Of a DNA stretch of 64,000 nucleotides, positions 54,536 to 63,811 are shown in pieces; position 1 is the first letter of the stretch; each line of letters starts with the position of its first letter. The notes under the pieces were generated by a model. That model was not told the origin of the DNA and searched no databases. It saw only the letters and a program-made list of their open reading frames with translations. Origin of the DNA: Galactobacter sp052108535 (lineage in GTDB: Bacteria; Actinomycetota; Actinomycetes; Actinomycetales; Micrococcaceae); NCBI GenBank assembly GCA_052108535.1, contig JBQDZM010000005.1:34741-98740 (forward strand), written 5' to 3'. A program made the position numbers and the translations under genes.

Positions 54536-55465
54536 ATGATCCAGGCACAGGGCCTGACCAAACGCTACGGCTCCAAACTGGCCTTGGACGCCGCCACCTT
54601 CGAGGTCCGTCCGGGGCAGGTCACGGGCTTCCTTGGCCCCAATGGCGCGGGCAAATCCACGTCCATGCGGCTCATGGTCGGCTTGGACCGGCCCAGTGCC
54701 GGCCGGGTCACGATCAACGGCAAGAGCTACGGCGAGCATCCGGCACCGTTGGGCGTGGTCGGCGCCTTGCTCGACGCCAAGGGTGTGCATCCGGGCCGTA
54801 CGGCGCGCAGTCACCTGCGGGCGCTGGCCGCCACCCACGCGATCCCGGCTCGCCGCGTCGATGAGGTGCTGGAGAGCACCGGGCTGAGCGAGGTGGCCAC
54901 GAAGCGGGTCGGCGGCTTCTCCCTTGGCATGGGCCAACGGCTCGGAATCGCCGCGGCGCTGCTGGGAGACCCGGATGTCCTGATCCTGGACGAACCGGTC
55001 AACGGGCTGGACCCGGACGGCGTGCTTTGGGTCCGCCGGTTGGCCCGCGAACAGGCTGCGCAGGGCAGGACCGTGCTGCTCTCCTCCCACCTGATGAGCG
55101 AGATGGCCCAGACGGCCGACCACGTGATCGTGCTGGGGCGCGGCAAGGTGATCGCGGATGCCCCCATCGGCGAGCTCCTGGCCGGCGGCACGGCCCAGGT
55201 CCGGGTGGTCTCACCGACGGCCTCCTCCCTGGTGCAGCACTTGCGTCAGACCGGCGGACACCCGGAGCTGACGGTGGATGTCCTCTCCGAGACCGAGCTC
55301 CTAGTGCGCGGCAGGACGGCTTCGGAGATCGGCCACACGGCTGCCCGCCAGGGCATCGAAGTGCACGAGCTCGTCCCCCTGAACCGCAGCCTCGAGGACG
55401 CCTACCTGGAGCTCACCCACGATCTGGTCGAGTACGAGGCCGTTACTCAGCCCTCCGCCGCCTGA
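54536..55465 (+). CDS. ABC transporter ATP-binding protein
   Basis: 309 residues. Walker A GPNGAGKST at 34-42, signature SLGMGQRLGIA, Walker B VLILDEPVNGLDPDG and H-loop LLSSHLMSEM. The C-terminal 80 residues are the extra domain of ABC-2/CcmA-type drug or lipid exporters. ATG 54536 has GTGAGG upstream; the frame to 54449 lies in the leader. Follows the two-component genes. Confidence 0.94.
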   Translation: MIQAQGLTKRYGSKLALDAATFEVRPGQVTGFLGPNGAGKSTSMRLMVGLDRPSAGRVTINGKSYGEHPAPLGVVGALLDAKGVHPGRTARSHLRALAATHAIPARRVDEVLESTGLSEVATKRVGGFSLGMGQRLGIAAALLGDPDVLILDEPVNGLDPDGVLWVRRLAREQAAQGRTVLLSSHLMSEMAQTADHVIVLGRGKVIADAPIGELLAGGTAQVRVVSPTASSLVQHLRQTGGHPELTVDVLSETELLVRGRTASEIGHTAARQGIEVHELVPLNRSLEDAYLELTHDLVEYEAVTQPSAA

Positions 55466-55495
55466 CCCCTTATCTCTTCACGAAGGACTTTCATC

Positions 55496-56344
55496 ATGAG
55501 CACTATCGCCATCACCCCAGCCACGCCAGGACGCCTGTGGCTCTCCGGCATCATCCATTCCGAGTTCATCAAGGCGTTCTCCCTGCGTTCCATCCGCTGG
55601 TCCGTCACGATTTCGATCCTGCTTGGAGCCGGTCTGTCCCTCGTGATGGCCTTCGGCATCCGCGACCTGTTCACGGAGGTGACCGACGGCGGTGCCCAAT
55701 ACATCACCACCGTGGTCAGCTTCCCCGCCAGTTTCCTCACGCTGGTCTTCGCGGTGCTCGGGGTGTTCGTCTTCTCCTGCGAATACTCCTCCGGCATGAT
55801 CCTGTCCACGTTGACCGCGGCCCCACGGCGGGGACTCGTCTTTGCCGCCAAGGCCGTGGTCACGGCCGCCATCGCCGGTGTCGTCGCGCTGGTCGTCGTG
55901 GCTGCAGGCGCCCTGCTCGCCGTCCTGGTGGAGCCTCAGGCGGCGTCGGCGTTTGGCGAGCCGGAAGTCCTCTCCGGCCTGATCGGCACCGTGGTCTACC
56001 TGGTGGCCGTGGCCCTGCTGGCCTTCGGCGTGGCCGGAATCTTCCGCACCACGGCGGCCAGCGTCACCACCGTGGTCGGCATCATCTTCCTGCTGCCCAT
56101 GGTGCTGCAGATCCTCACCGGTGTGACCGACTGGGTCTGGGCCGACTGGGTGATCGAATACCTGCCCTCCTCGCTCGGGTCCACGCTCGGATACGGTGTC
56201 GACTCCACGCTGCCCTCGATGAATGCTGAGGGATCGGGCGTCCACGTACCCAACTACGGCGAATCCATGGCCGCCCTGCTGGCCTGGGTGGCACTACCCT
56301 TGGTCCTCGCCGCCCGTCTGTTCTTCCGCCGCGACGCCAAGTGA
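55496..56344 (+). CDS. ABC transporter permease (ABC-2 type)
   Basis: 282 residues with six membrane helices; the first follows an amphipathic LWLSGIIHSEFIKAFSLRS, as in ABC-2 exporters. Together with the upstream ATPase it makes a complete exporter, probably induced by the adjacent two-component system (envelope stress or antibiotic). The last 51 bp are antisense to the 3' end of the ABC-F fragment. Confidence 0.9.
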   Translation: MSTIAITPATPGRLWLSGIIHSEFIKAFSLRSIRWSVTISILLGAGLSLVMAFGIRDLFTEVTDGGAQYITTVVSFPASFLTLVFAVLGVFVFSCEYSSGMILSTLTAAPRRGLVFAAKAVVTAAIAGVVALVVVAAGALLAVLVEPQAASAFGEPEVLSGLIGTVVYLVAVALLAFGVAGIFRTTAASVTTVVGIIFLLPMVLQILTGVTDWVWADWVIEYLPSSLGSTLGYGVDSTLPSMNAEGSGVHVPNYGESMAALLAWVALPLVLAARLFFRRDAK

Positions 56345-57709
56345 TCCCCCGGCTTTCAGCTCGAGCCACGTATCGATCCCGACGCGGGAGAGGAAGTCTC
56401 GATCGTGACTGACCACCAGCACGCCGCCCCGGTAATCACAGAGCGCTGAGACGAGTTCGTCCACGCTGCGCAGGTCAAGATTGTTGGTCGGTTCATCCAA
56501 CACCAGAAGCTGGTGGGGTGGATCGGCCAGCAACAGTGTGGCGAGAGCGATCCGGAAGCGTTCGCCCCCGGAGAGTTCCCCGACCCGACGATGAATGATC
56601 TCGCCACGGAAAAGGAACCGGGCGAGCCCTGCGCGCAGGTCGCCCTCTGCCCGCCCTGGAGCACAGGCGCGGACGGTTTCCAGCAGTGTTGCCGACTCAT
56701 CCAGGTGGTCAAGACGTTGGGGAAGGTAGCCGATCCGTGAGGTCGCCGTCGACATCACGGCCTCCAACAACCGCGTCTTCCCTACCCCATTGGTCCCGGT
56801 CAGCGCCACGCGTTCAGGACCCTGGATCACGGTGCACCTCCCCCGGCTATCCCACAGCTCTGCCAGCCGTCTGCCGGCCGGGACGTCCGGGTCGGGCAAG
56901 GTGATGGAGATGGTGGCCTCGCGCCGGATCCGTTGTGCCCGCTCGGCGACATTCCGCTGCGCCGCGACGACGTCCTTGTCCAGGCGTCCCTGCAATTTAC
57001 CCGCCGAAACCTGGGCCTCCTGTTTGCGATTGTTCATGATCATCTTGGGCTTGCGCTTGTTCTCGAAATCCGTCCGCGCATACCGCTGCCGCCTGGCCAG
57101 CTTCGTCTGAGCCTCTCGGCGTTGCCTTTCCTGGGTCTTCAGGCGTTGCTCGGCAGAGCGCAGCGACTGCTCTGCTGCGTTCTGTTCTGCCGCCAGATGC
57201 TCCCGGTACTCGTCGACTCCGCCCCCGAAGACGTCTAGGACGCCGTCGTGGAGTTCGGCCGTTGAGTCCATCCGGTTCAGGAGGTCGACATCGTGGCTGA
57301 CCACGATCATGGACCCCTTCCAGGAGTCCACGACCCGGTACAGGCGTTCCCGGGCCTCCCGGTCGAGGTTGTTCGTTGGTTCATCGAGCAGGACCACCTC
57401 ATGTCGGGCCAGTTCCAGCCCGATCAGTGCGGCCAGCATCGTCTCTCCTCCGGAGAGTGTGGACACACTTCGGTCCAGGTCGAGGTCCGGCAGGCCGGCG
57501 CGGTCCAGGGCCGCCAGGCTCCGGGACTCGACGTCCCAGTCATCCGCCAAGGTCTCGAAGTGGGCCGGGTCCACGTCGCCCATGGCGATGGCGCGAAGCG
57601 CCTTCAAGCGGTCCTGGACGCCGAGCAGTTCTGCCACCGTGACGCTGGTTTCCAGGGTGAGGCGTTGCGGCAGATAGCCGATGCTGCGGAAGGTGGCGAG
57701 GCGGACCCG
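56294..57709 (-). pseudogene. 5'-truncated ABC-F ATPase gene
   Basis: ABC-F (ribosome-protection/antibiotic-resistance type) protein missing its start. The reading frame holds signature LSGGETMLAALIG and Walker B VVLLDEPTNNLD of domain 1, the linker with KPKMIMNNRKQEAQ, and all of domain 2 (Walker A TGTNGVGKTR, LSGGERFRIALA, LLVLDEPTNNLD). The Walker A of domain 1 and about 60-80 residues before SIGYLPQRL are gone; an in-frame stop lies at 57710-57712, and the neighbouring gene begins at 57724. At the other end it runs 51 bp into the antisense permease, ending in an unfamily-like tail (GGSLGVAAEEQTGGEDQG). Possible restart at GTG 57637, but without an ATP site in domain 1. Probably a remnant. 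Confidence 0.8.
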
Positions 57710-57723
57710 TCATACCCTGTCCC

Positions 57724-58821
57724 CTACTTCGTCTCTCGGGGAAGACCCTTCGGGTTGATCTGGATCTCACCGATCACTTCCGGGCCAAGCCCCCAGCGTT
57801 CCTGAGATTTCTTCAGGACACCGTCTTGAAGATCCGCTTCCAGCACGGTGGCAACGGGCTCCACCAGCCCGTTGCCCTTGGCCGTAGCGACGTCGACATC
57901 GGAATTTTCCGGCCAGCCCGCGTTGACCGGGCCGACCGTCTTCAATTCCGGATTGATCTTGGATTCGTAGATCTGGGCCGGGTTAGGTCCAAAGGTCGCG
58001 TCGACCCGCTGGGATTTCAGAGCCAGGACGCCGGCGGCGTTGTCGTCGTAGTACACCAACTCGGCCGGTTTCTTCCCGGCCTTCTCGTTGCTCGCGTTCC
58101 AGGCCTGCAGAATCTTCTCCTGGTTGGTGCCGGAGCCGACCACGATCTTCTTCCCCGCAATGTCGCCTGCGGATTCGATGGAGTCGATCCCGGAATCCTG
58201 ACGCACCAGGAAACCGTGCAGTCCACGCCGGTAGGTCGCGAAGTCGAAGAGATCCTTGCGTTCCTCGGTGACGCCCACGTTGGAGACCACCAGGTCGTAC
58301 TTCCCTGACTGCACACCCAGCGGCCAGTCGGCCCAGTTCGTGGTTTCCACCTTCAATTTCAGGTCCAGCCCGTCCGCGATCAATTGCGCAACGTCGATCT
58401 CGGAGCCGACCACGGTGGAACCGTCCGAGGCGTGAAAGACCAGGGGCGCGGAGCCGGAGGTAGCGGCGACGGTGAGTTGGCCCTGGTGCACCGGCTTGAA
58501 CCCGGAGTCCTTGAGCTCCGCAACGGCGGCCGGGACGGCCTCAGACCGCAGCCGAGCCTTCTGTTCCGGGCTGGAGTCAACACCCTCGACCTTCTCCTTG
58601 GCGTCCTTCTTGTCCTTGGCCTGCTGCGAGGATGACGCCGCTTGTGCCGACGAGCCGCCGTGCCAGGCCAGGGCCCCGGAACCGAGTCCAGCACCGAACC
58701 CCACCACCAGGGCGGCGGCGACACCAACCACCAAGGGCTGCAGCCCCGTCAACCGACGCCGACGACGCGGAGGCGTCCCCTGTTCTTCGGTGGTTTCCTG
58801 CTGCTCACTCACGTCACGCAC
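57724..58821 (-). CDS. Amino-acid-type ABC transporter substrate-binding protein
   Basis: About 365 residues. One N-terminal helix (PLVVGVAAALVVGFGAGLGS) followed by an Ala/Ser/Lys-rich spacer (SSSQQAKDKKDAKEKVEG) and a family-3 periplasmic-binding fold: GQLTVAATSGSAPLVFHASDG, GSEIDVAQLIADGL, GKYDLVVSNVGVTEERKDLF, GKKIVVGSGTNQEKIL. There is no lipobox Cys, so it is held by the helix. GTG 58821 follows AAGGAAGAA; GTG 58812 is the alternative. Divergent from the flavoprotein cluster, whose permease it should serve. Confidence 0.85.
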   Translation of the reverse strand: MRDVSEQQETTEEQGTPPRRRRRLTGLQPLVVGVAAALVVGFGAGLGSGALAWHGGSSAQAASSSQQAKDKKDAKEKVEGVDSSPEQKARLRSEAVPAAVAELKDSGFKPVHQGQLTVAATSGSAPLVFHASDGSTVVGSEIDVAQLIADGLDLKLKVETTNWADWPLGVQSGKYDLVVSNVGVTEERKDLFDFATYRRGLHGFLVRQDSGIDSIESAGDIAGKKIVVGSGTNQEKILQAWNASNEKAGKKPAELVYYDDNAAGVLALKSQRVDATFGPNPAQIYESKINPELKTVGPVNAGWPENSDVDVATAKGNGLVEPVATVLEADLQDGVLKKSQERWGLGPEVIGEIQINPKGLPRETK

Positions 58822-58857
58822 TTCTTCCTTTGGACAACACGATTGACCCCAGAGACT

Positions 58858-58889
58858 GGGCTTGGTTCCAGACCGGGCTTGGTTCCAGA
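58858..58889. repeat. Direct repeat in the divergent control region
   Basis: GGGCTTGGTTCCAGA occurs twice, at 58858-58872 and 58875-58889, with a 17-bp period, in the 223 bp between the binding-protein gene and the flavoprotein gene. Candidate regulator sites shared by both directions. Confidence 0.6.
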
Positions 58890-59044
58890 GGCTAGGCGCG
58901 CATCGTGCGGCCACGCTCACCACACGTCGCACGAGGTCATCTTCAAGACGACACACGACACCGATGACTTCATGCGGCGTCATTCGAGGACAGATTCCGC
59001 CACACGTTTATCTTGTGCCAGCGACGGTGACCAGGATGATCGGC

Positions 59045-60971
59045 ATGTCCTCAACCCAACGCAGCCGCGTCGTCCTGATCGGAGGTGGCCCGCGCTCCCT
59101 GATGCTTCTGGAGCGGCTTGTGGCCCACACCGACCCGGACACAGACCTCTCGGTCACCGTCTTTGACCCCTACCCCCCGGGGCCGGGGCGGATCTGGCGT
59201 CAGCACCAGAGCCCGCATCTGTCGTTGAATTCGCGCGCCATGGACGTCTCCATTTTCAACGATGATTCCTGCGATCTGTTGGCCCCGTCCGTGCCCGGTC
59301 CGCCGCTGGATGCCTGGGTTGAGGCCGTGAGGTCCGGTGAGGTCACGTTGGCTTGGGAACCGGATGAGACCACCAAGGCGGAGATCGCCTCGCTGCAGGG
59401 AAAGGACTTCCCCAGCCGCACCCTCAACAGCCTGTACCTGACATGGGCGTTGGACCGCCTGCTGGAGACCCTTCCGGGCAATATCAGCGTGGACTTCGTG
59501 ACGGACACGGTCATCTCCGTCACCGAAGCCGCGACCGAGATCGAGACCGGCGTTCAGGTTGTGAGCACGGCGGGCGGGCTGGAGGTGGCCGCCCGCCGTG
59601 GTCTACTTGGTGGGGCACACGGATGGCACGAACTCCGCGGAAACCGCGGCCCTGTCCGCTGCGGCCGAGCACCACGGGCTGACCTACCACGGCCCGGCCT
59701 ACACAGCCGACGACGATCACGGCGACCTGGTCCCAGGGCAGGATGTGCTGGTGCGGGGACTCGGCCTGGCCGCCATCGACCTGGTGATCCTGCTCTCCGA
59801 AGGCCGCGGCGGCCGCTTCGAACCCCTCGAATCGGACCAGTCGCTCCCGGAATCCCGCCGGCGTTTGCGCTACCTACCCTCAGGCCGTGAGCCGCGGCTG
59901 CTGCTGGGTTCACGCCGCGGAGTTCCCTACCGTTCCAAGTCGCTGCAAGCACTGGACCACACACCCGTTCCGTTGGAGGTCCTCACGCCTGAGCTATTCA
60001 CGGAGGCCGCGGCCCGTGGTGAGGCACTCGACCTGGCCGATGATCTCTTCCCGCTGATCCGCACCGAGCTGTCCTTGGCCCATCACCGCGAACTCTTCAC
60101 CCAGTACCCCGAACGCACTCGGGGGTCCTGGGACGCGGCCCGGGCCGCCATCCTCGCGTTGGCGGAGTCCTCCCCCGAACTCGACGCCTACCTGGCCAGC
60201 CTGATCCCGGATCCCTGTGACCGCTTCAGCGTCCAGGACTGGGACCGCCCGCTCACGCACCTGGCGGTTGCGTCGCGTTCTGACCTTGACCAGGTGATCA
60301 CCGAACACCTTCGCCAGGATCTCCACGTTCACTTGAACCCTGAACACACGCCGACTCTCGCGGTCTTCTACGCCCTACTCGGGATCCATGTTGTCTTAGC
60401 CGACGCCGCCCCGGAATCCCTGAGCGAACGCACCAGAGAGCATCTGATCCCCGAGACCTGGCAGGGCTTCTTCTCGTATCTGGCCTCCGGGCCTCCACCG
60501 GAGCGGCTCTACCAGCTCTTGGCCCTGAACGAGGCCGGGCTGCTCGGCTTCCTGGGCCCAGAGGTCAGCGTCGAGGTCGTGGGGCAGGGCACCTCAGCCC
60601 GCTTCCGAGCCCAGTCCCCCGCGGTCGCCGAGGAATCCCACGCCCGGGCCCTCGTGGATGCCTGGCTGCCGGCCACCGATGCTCTGCGCACCACCAATCC
60701 GGCCCTCACGGATCTGGCCTCCCGGGCGCAGAAGTCCGGCCCTCGGATCAGCGTTGACCAACTCGGCGCGGTCGTCGCGCCAGACGGCGAGCGCCTCCCG
60801 AACACGTGGGCCCTGGGTGCGGCCACGTCCTCGCCGGACGGCGGCGCCTTTGCCCGCCCCCACACCTACGCTTTGCCCTTCCGGACTACGGACCGCACGG
60901 CCGCAGACGTGCTCTACCGCCTCCGGAGGGCAGAAACACCACAGCTGAGCACTTCGAAGGAGCGAGCATGA
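59045..60971 (+). pseudogene. FAD/NAD(P)-binding protein gene, frameshifted
   Basis: One gene in two frames. The first frame (from ATG 59045, AGGA 8 nt upstream) has the dinucleotide motif VVLIGGGPRSLMLLERL and SLNSRAMDVSIFNDD. At about 59594-59598 the sense passes to another frame, which reads VVYLVGHTDGTNSAE, then GLAAIDLVILLSEGRGG, and ends with LGAATSSPDGGAFARPHTY. Together about 640 residues of the FAD/NAD(P)-binding family found in actinobacteria. The switch needs one extra base (or two lost) in GCCGCCCGCCGTGG. The second frame could restart at GTG 59598 but would lack the FAD-binding start. Real mutation, sequencing error or recoding cannot be told apart here. Ends in a 4-bp ATGA overlap with the next gene. 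Confidence 0.75.
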
Positions 60972-61948
60972 GCCAGCCACGAACCCTGAATCTCCGCCTC
61001 GACACCGGATCCCTCCGGGCGCAGACCCTGCCGGCACTGCTCGGCCTGGTCCGGGCGGCAGAGTCCTCCGGCGTGGCCTCCGTGACGCTGTCCGATCGAC
61101 TCACGGGTGGCCCGACCCGCCTCGATGCGTTGATCGCGGCCAGCGCTCTGGCCCCGGTGACCACGTCGATCGGGCTGATCCCCGAGGTCGTCTCCGGCAT
61201 CACGGAGCCCTTCCACACCGCCACGGCGATCCAAACCATCGATCATGCCTCCCTGGGCCGGGCAGGATTGGCCCTGCGCCCCGGGCTGGACCGGGACGAG
61301 CACGCAACGCAGGGACGCTGGCCCGCCACGGACATCACCACCGCGGCCATCTACGCCGATGCCGACGACACCCTCGAGGCCATCGCCCGGCTCTGGGAGT
61401 CGTGGCAGCCAGACGCCGTCATCCGCGACCGCGCCACCGACCGCTTCCTGGACCGCACCCGCATTCACGACGCGGCCTTCACCGGCCATCGCTTCAGCAT
61501 CGAGGGTGCCTCCATCACCCCCCGCTCCCCGCAGGGCCGCCCGCCGGTCCTGATCCAGGTGCACGACGACGCCTCTGCCACCCTGGCGCGCCACCGCGCC
61601 GACATCGCCGTCGTCGCCCCCGACGCCGGGCTGCTCCCTATCCTGCGCGAATCCAGCCTACGCCAACACAGCCCCGAACGCACCGGCTGGGCCACCGATG
61701 CCCTCCAGGTCTGGGCCGAGCTGCCCCTCAGCGATCTCGCCCGGGCCCACACCCTCTTCGAGGCCGGCTTCGATGGCATCCAACTCATCCCCACGGCCGC
61801 AGAACACACACCTGCCGCGCTGACGGCGGTCCTCACCGCCACCACCAACGAGGCGAACGAGGCCACCACCCTGCGCGAACGACTCGGCCTCTCCGCAGCC
61901 CACAACCCCCACACCACGCAGGAGGCCCACCTTGTCAACGCACGCTGA
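60968..61948 (+). CDS. LLM-class flavin-dependent oxidoreductase
   Basis: 326 residues of the bacterial luciferase-like family (YtmO-like size). TIM-barrel segments include LGLVRAAESSGVASVTLSD, VTTSIGLIPEV, TATAIQTIDHASLGRAGLAL, and the end GFDGIQLIPTAAEHT. AAGGAG lies 5 nt before the ATG. Overlaps the flavoprotein gene before it (ATGA) and the next gene by 17 bp, so all are co-translated. Substrate unknown; in similar operons the LLM protein is a monooxygenase acting on sulfur compounds. Confidence 0.87.
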   Translation: MSQPRTLNLRLDTGSLRAQTLPALLGLVRAAESSGVASVTLSDRLTGGPTRLDALIAASALAPVTTSIGLIPEVVSGITEPFHTATAIQTIDHASLGRAGLALRPGLDRDEHATQGRWPATDITTAAIYADADDTLEAIARLWESWQPDAVIRDRATDRFLDRTRIHDAAFTGHRFSIEGASITPRSPQGRPPVLIQVHDDASATLARHRADIAVVAPDAGLLPILRESSLRQHSPERTGWATDALQVWAELPLSDLARAHTLFEAGFDGIQLIPTAAEHTPAALTAVLTATTNEANEATTLRERLGLSAAHNPHTTQEAHLVNAR

Positions 61949-63236
61949 CCCCACCCGCCGAGTCCACCTCGTGGCGCACTTCCCTGGCGTCAACTCCCAG
62001 ACCGTCTGGTCAGACCCGGCCTCCGGATCCCAAATCGACTTCGACTCCTTCCAACGCTTCGCCGCCACCGCAGAGCGCGGCCTCTTCGACTACCTCTTCC
62101 TCGCCGAAGGCCTGCGCCTACGCGAACAAAAGGGCCAACTGCTGGACCTCGACGTCGCCGGCCGCCCCAACACCCTCGCCATCCTGGGCGCGCTCGCCGC
62201 GGTCACCCAACGCATCGGACTGGTCGGTACGCTCAGCGCGACGTTCAACGAGCCTGTGGATCTGGCCAGGCAGCTGGCCTCGATCGACGCGCTCTCCGGT
62301 GGCCGTTCCGGCTGGAACGTGGTCACGAGCCCGGATGCCTTCCACGGCGGCAACTTTCGCCGTGGCAGCTTCCTCCCGTACGAGCAGCGCTACGAACGCA
62401 CATCGGAGAACGTAGAGACCGCCAAGCGGATCTGGGCGAATTCCGGCCAGGATGTCTCCGTGCACAGCGAGCACTTTGACATTGAGCTGGAGGCCAATCA
62501 GCCGGTCTCCCCGCAGGGGCACCCCGTGATCGTGCAGGCCGGAGATTCCCCGGCAGGACGCGACTTCGCCGCGCGACACGCCGAGGTCATCTTCACCAGG
62601 CATGGGGCCGACGACGCGGCCCGCGCCTTCTACGCGGATGTGCACCAACGCCTTGCAGCAGCAGGGCGCTCGGACGACTCCCTGTTGATCCTGCCGGGGG
62701 CCTCCTTTGGGCTCGGAGACACCGAGGCGGAGGCCAAGGAACGCGCGGATTACGTGGCGCACCAGCAGATCTCCGGCTCCACGGCACTGTCCATGCTGGA
62801 GCAGGTGTGGGGCACCGACCTCTCCTCCCTGGACCCCGACGGTCCGCTGCCGGACTTCGATCCGGTGGACTCCACGCTGCGCAACGGGCAGGTTCGCCAC
62901 TACGCCGATGTCGCGGCAACGGCCGCGGCTTGGCGGGCCAAGGCGGAAGCGGAGGGCCTGTCCGCCCGAGAACTGGTCATCGCGACGACGCAGCGGCCGG
63001 CCTTCCTTGGCACACCCCACCAAGTGGCGGCACAGATCGCCCATGCGGTCCAGACCAAGGCAGCAGACGGCTTCGTCCTGGTCCCCCACCTGATCCCCAC
63101 CGGGCTCGACGAATTCGTGGACAAGGTGGTCCCCGAGCTGCAGGATCTGGGCGTCTACCCCACCGAATACGAGGGAGAGACACTGCGTGAACACCTGGGC
63201 CTGCCGATTCCCGCTTCCGTGGGGGCGGCGGTATGA
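61932..63236 (+). CDS. NtaA/SnaA/DszA-family FMN-dependent monooxygenase
   Basis: 434 residues. Two-component type monooxygenase (needs a separate flavin reductase). Motifs: DYLFLAEGL, RIGLVGTLSATFNEPVDLAR, SGGRSGWNVVTS, GNFRRGSFLPYEQRYE, and VIVQAGDSPAGRDFAARHA. TTG start with AGGAGG 7 nt upstream, an exceptionally good site that decides the start. Closest described relatives in this arrangement are YxeK and CmoJ, which cleave S-modified N-acetylcysteines. Overlaps the GNAT gene by 4 bp. Confidence 0.9.
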   Translation: MSTHADPTRRVHLVAHFPGVNSQTVWSDPASGSQIDFDSFQRFAATAERGLFDYLFLAEGLRLREQKGQLLDLDVAGRPNTLAILGALAAVTQRIGLVGTLSATFNEPVDLARQLASIDALSGGRSGWNVVTSPDAFHGGNFRRGSFLPYEQRYERTSENVETAKRIWANSGQDVSVHSEHFDIELEANQPVSPQGHPVIVQAGDSPAGRDFAARHAEVIFTRHGADDAARAFYADVHQRLAAAGRSDDSLLILPGASFGLGDTEAEAKERADYVAHQQISGSTALSMLEQVWGTDLSSLDPDGPLPDFDPVDSTLRNGQVRHYADVAATAAAWRAKAEAEGLSARELVIATTQRPAFLGTPHQVAAQIAHAVQTKAADGFVLVPHLIPTGLDEFVDKVVPELQDLGVYPTEYEGETLREHLGLPIPASVGAAV

Positions 63237-63811
63237 GTACCAGCGTTGAAACCCGCAGCTACCGCGCAGATACGCACCTGAGCGGGACGTTCAGAACCGC
63301 CACGGTCTCCGACCCGGGCGTCGTGGAGCTGCTGGAGGACCTCGTCGTCGAATACGACACCCGGTATCCGCCGCCACCTGGCCAGCAGCGTTCGGCTCGT
63401 GAGGAGATCAACCGCTACCCGTCCGCCGCCTTCCAGGCCCCGGACGGAGCCTTCGTGGTCTACGAAGAGGACGGCAAGGTCCTCTCCGGAGGCGCCTTCA
63501 AACGCCTCAGCCCGGATACCGCGGAGATCAAACGGGTCTGGACCTCGTCCCAAGCTCGCGGCCGTGGACTCGCCACCGCCACCATGGCGGAACTGGAGAA
63601 CCTGGCCCGCTCCTACGGGTACCAGGCGCTCTTCCTCACCACCGGCCCCAACCAGGCCGAGGAGGTACGCCTCTACCTGGCCTGTGGGTACGCCCCAGGT
63701 TTCGACCCTGCGGCCTACCCCGTCCAGCCGGGACCGCATCCGTTCAGCAAGGTCATCGGCATTCCATCCCCCATATCCACGTCCATTACCACTGGCAGGG
63801 AGCGAACATGA
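63233..63811 (+). CDS. GNAT-family N-acetyltransferase
   Basis: 192 residues. The acetyl-CoA motif is SSQARGRGLATATM, followed by the GYQALFLTTGPNQAEEVRLYL and CGY ending of GNAT proteins. In the yxe and ytm operons the GNAT (YxeL or YtmI/SnaA) N-acetylates the S-modified cysteine before cleavage by the monooxygenase; the same role is inferred here. The C-terminal 20 residues (IPSPISTSITTGRERT) are Ser/Thr-rich and overlap the permease start (ATGA). Confidence 0.88.
   Translation: MSTSVETRSYRADTHLSGTFRTATVSDPGVVELLEDLVVEYDTRYPPPPGQQRSAREEINRYPSAAFQAPDGAFVVYEEDGKVLSGGAFKRLSPDTAEIKRVWTSSQARGRGLATATMAELENLARSYGYQALFLTTGPNQAEEVRLYLACGYAPGFDPAAYPVQPGPHPFSKVIGIPSPISTSITTGRERT

Noticed and set aside
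59585..59605. Programmed ribosomal frameshift in the FAD/NAD(P) gene
   Set aside because: No slippery heptamer or following pseudoknot is seen; mutation or sequence error is simpler.
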